This document shows positions 44,112-64,000 of a DNA stretch of 64,000 nucleotides, piece by piece; position 1 is the first letter of the stretch, and every line of letters starts with the position of its first letter. The stretch is from Sthenelais limicola (taxonomy: Eukaryota; Annelida; Polychaeta; Phyllodocida; Sigalionidae), in assembly GCA_942159475.1 (NCBI GenBank), contig OW804096.1, forward strand, positions 15,462,906-15,526,905, read 5' to 3'. The translations under genes were made by a program, and so were the position numbers. A model generated the notes under the pieces. That model was not told the DNA's origin. It searched no databases and worked only from the letters and a program-made list of their open reading frames with translations.

Positions 44112-64000
<19,889 letters not shown>

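Overview
The window is metazoan genomic DNA, most likely from a marine invertebrate. Genes are split by GT-AG introns, introns are crowded with small DNA transposons, and the proteins are animal extracellular types (vWA, EGF, collagen, fibrinogen-related). I cannot name the species from sequence alone.

Region 1 (1 to about 17 kb) is most of a Polinton/Maverick (adintovirus-like) element. Its left end lies outside the window. On the minus strand, read from high to low coordinate, it holds a spliced acidic/zinc-finger protein, protein-primed DNA polymerase B, a packaging ATPase, a BIR (inhibitor-of-apoptosis) protein, two small conserved Polinton proteins, an integrase with a chromodomain, a minor (penton-like) capsid protein, a candidate major capsid protein, an adenain-like protease, and a spliced type I membrane glycoprotein (signal peptide, LRR-like ectodomain, mucin stalk, TM, tail). 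A plus-strand gene enters from the left edge. Core genes overlap or abut, as in a virus. Polymerase and penton each carry one frame change. The right side (16.4-16.9 kb) is tandem repeats.

Region 2 (19.6-39.9 kb) is the 3' part of a plus-strand host gene: half a vWA domain, EGF, a complete vWA with intact metal site, collagen triplets, three EGF-like exons, a transmembrane segment and a short tail. All exon phases agree. The 5' exons are not visible, so the Polinton may sit in an intron of this gene.

Region 3 (44.1 kb to the right edge) is a second plus-strand host gene: signal peptide, coiled coil, five EGF exons and a fibrinogen C-terminal domain whose last visible exon runs off the edge. 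Two of its introns are copies of one duplicated segment carrying a DIRS-like tyrosine-recombinase retroelement. That retroelement is itself broken by a Harbinger-like transposon and another inverted-repeat element, and is followed by an 82-bp minisatellite.

The host part is saturated with short inverted-repeat elements: about 30 copies of one family of roughly 235 bp, plus at least four other families. Ends of three families lie within about 35 bases upstream of the 3' splice site of eight exons, and one such end supplies the splice-acceptor AG itself.
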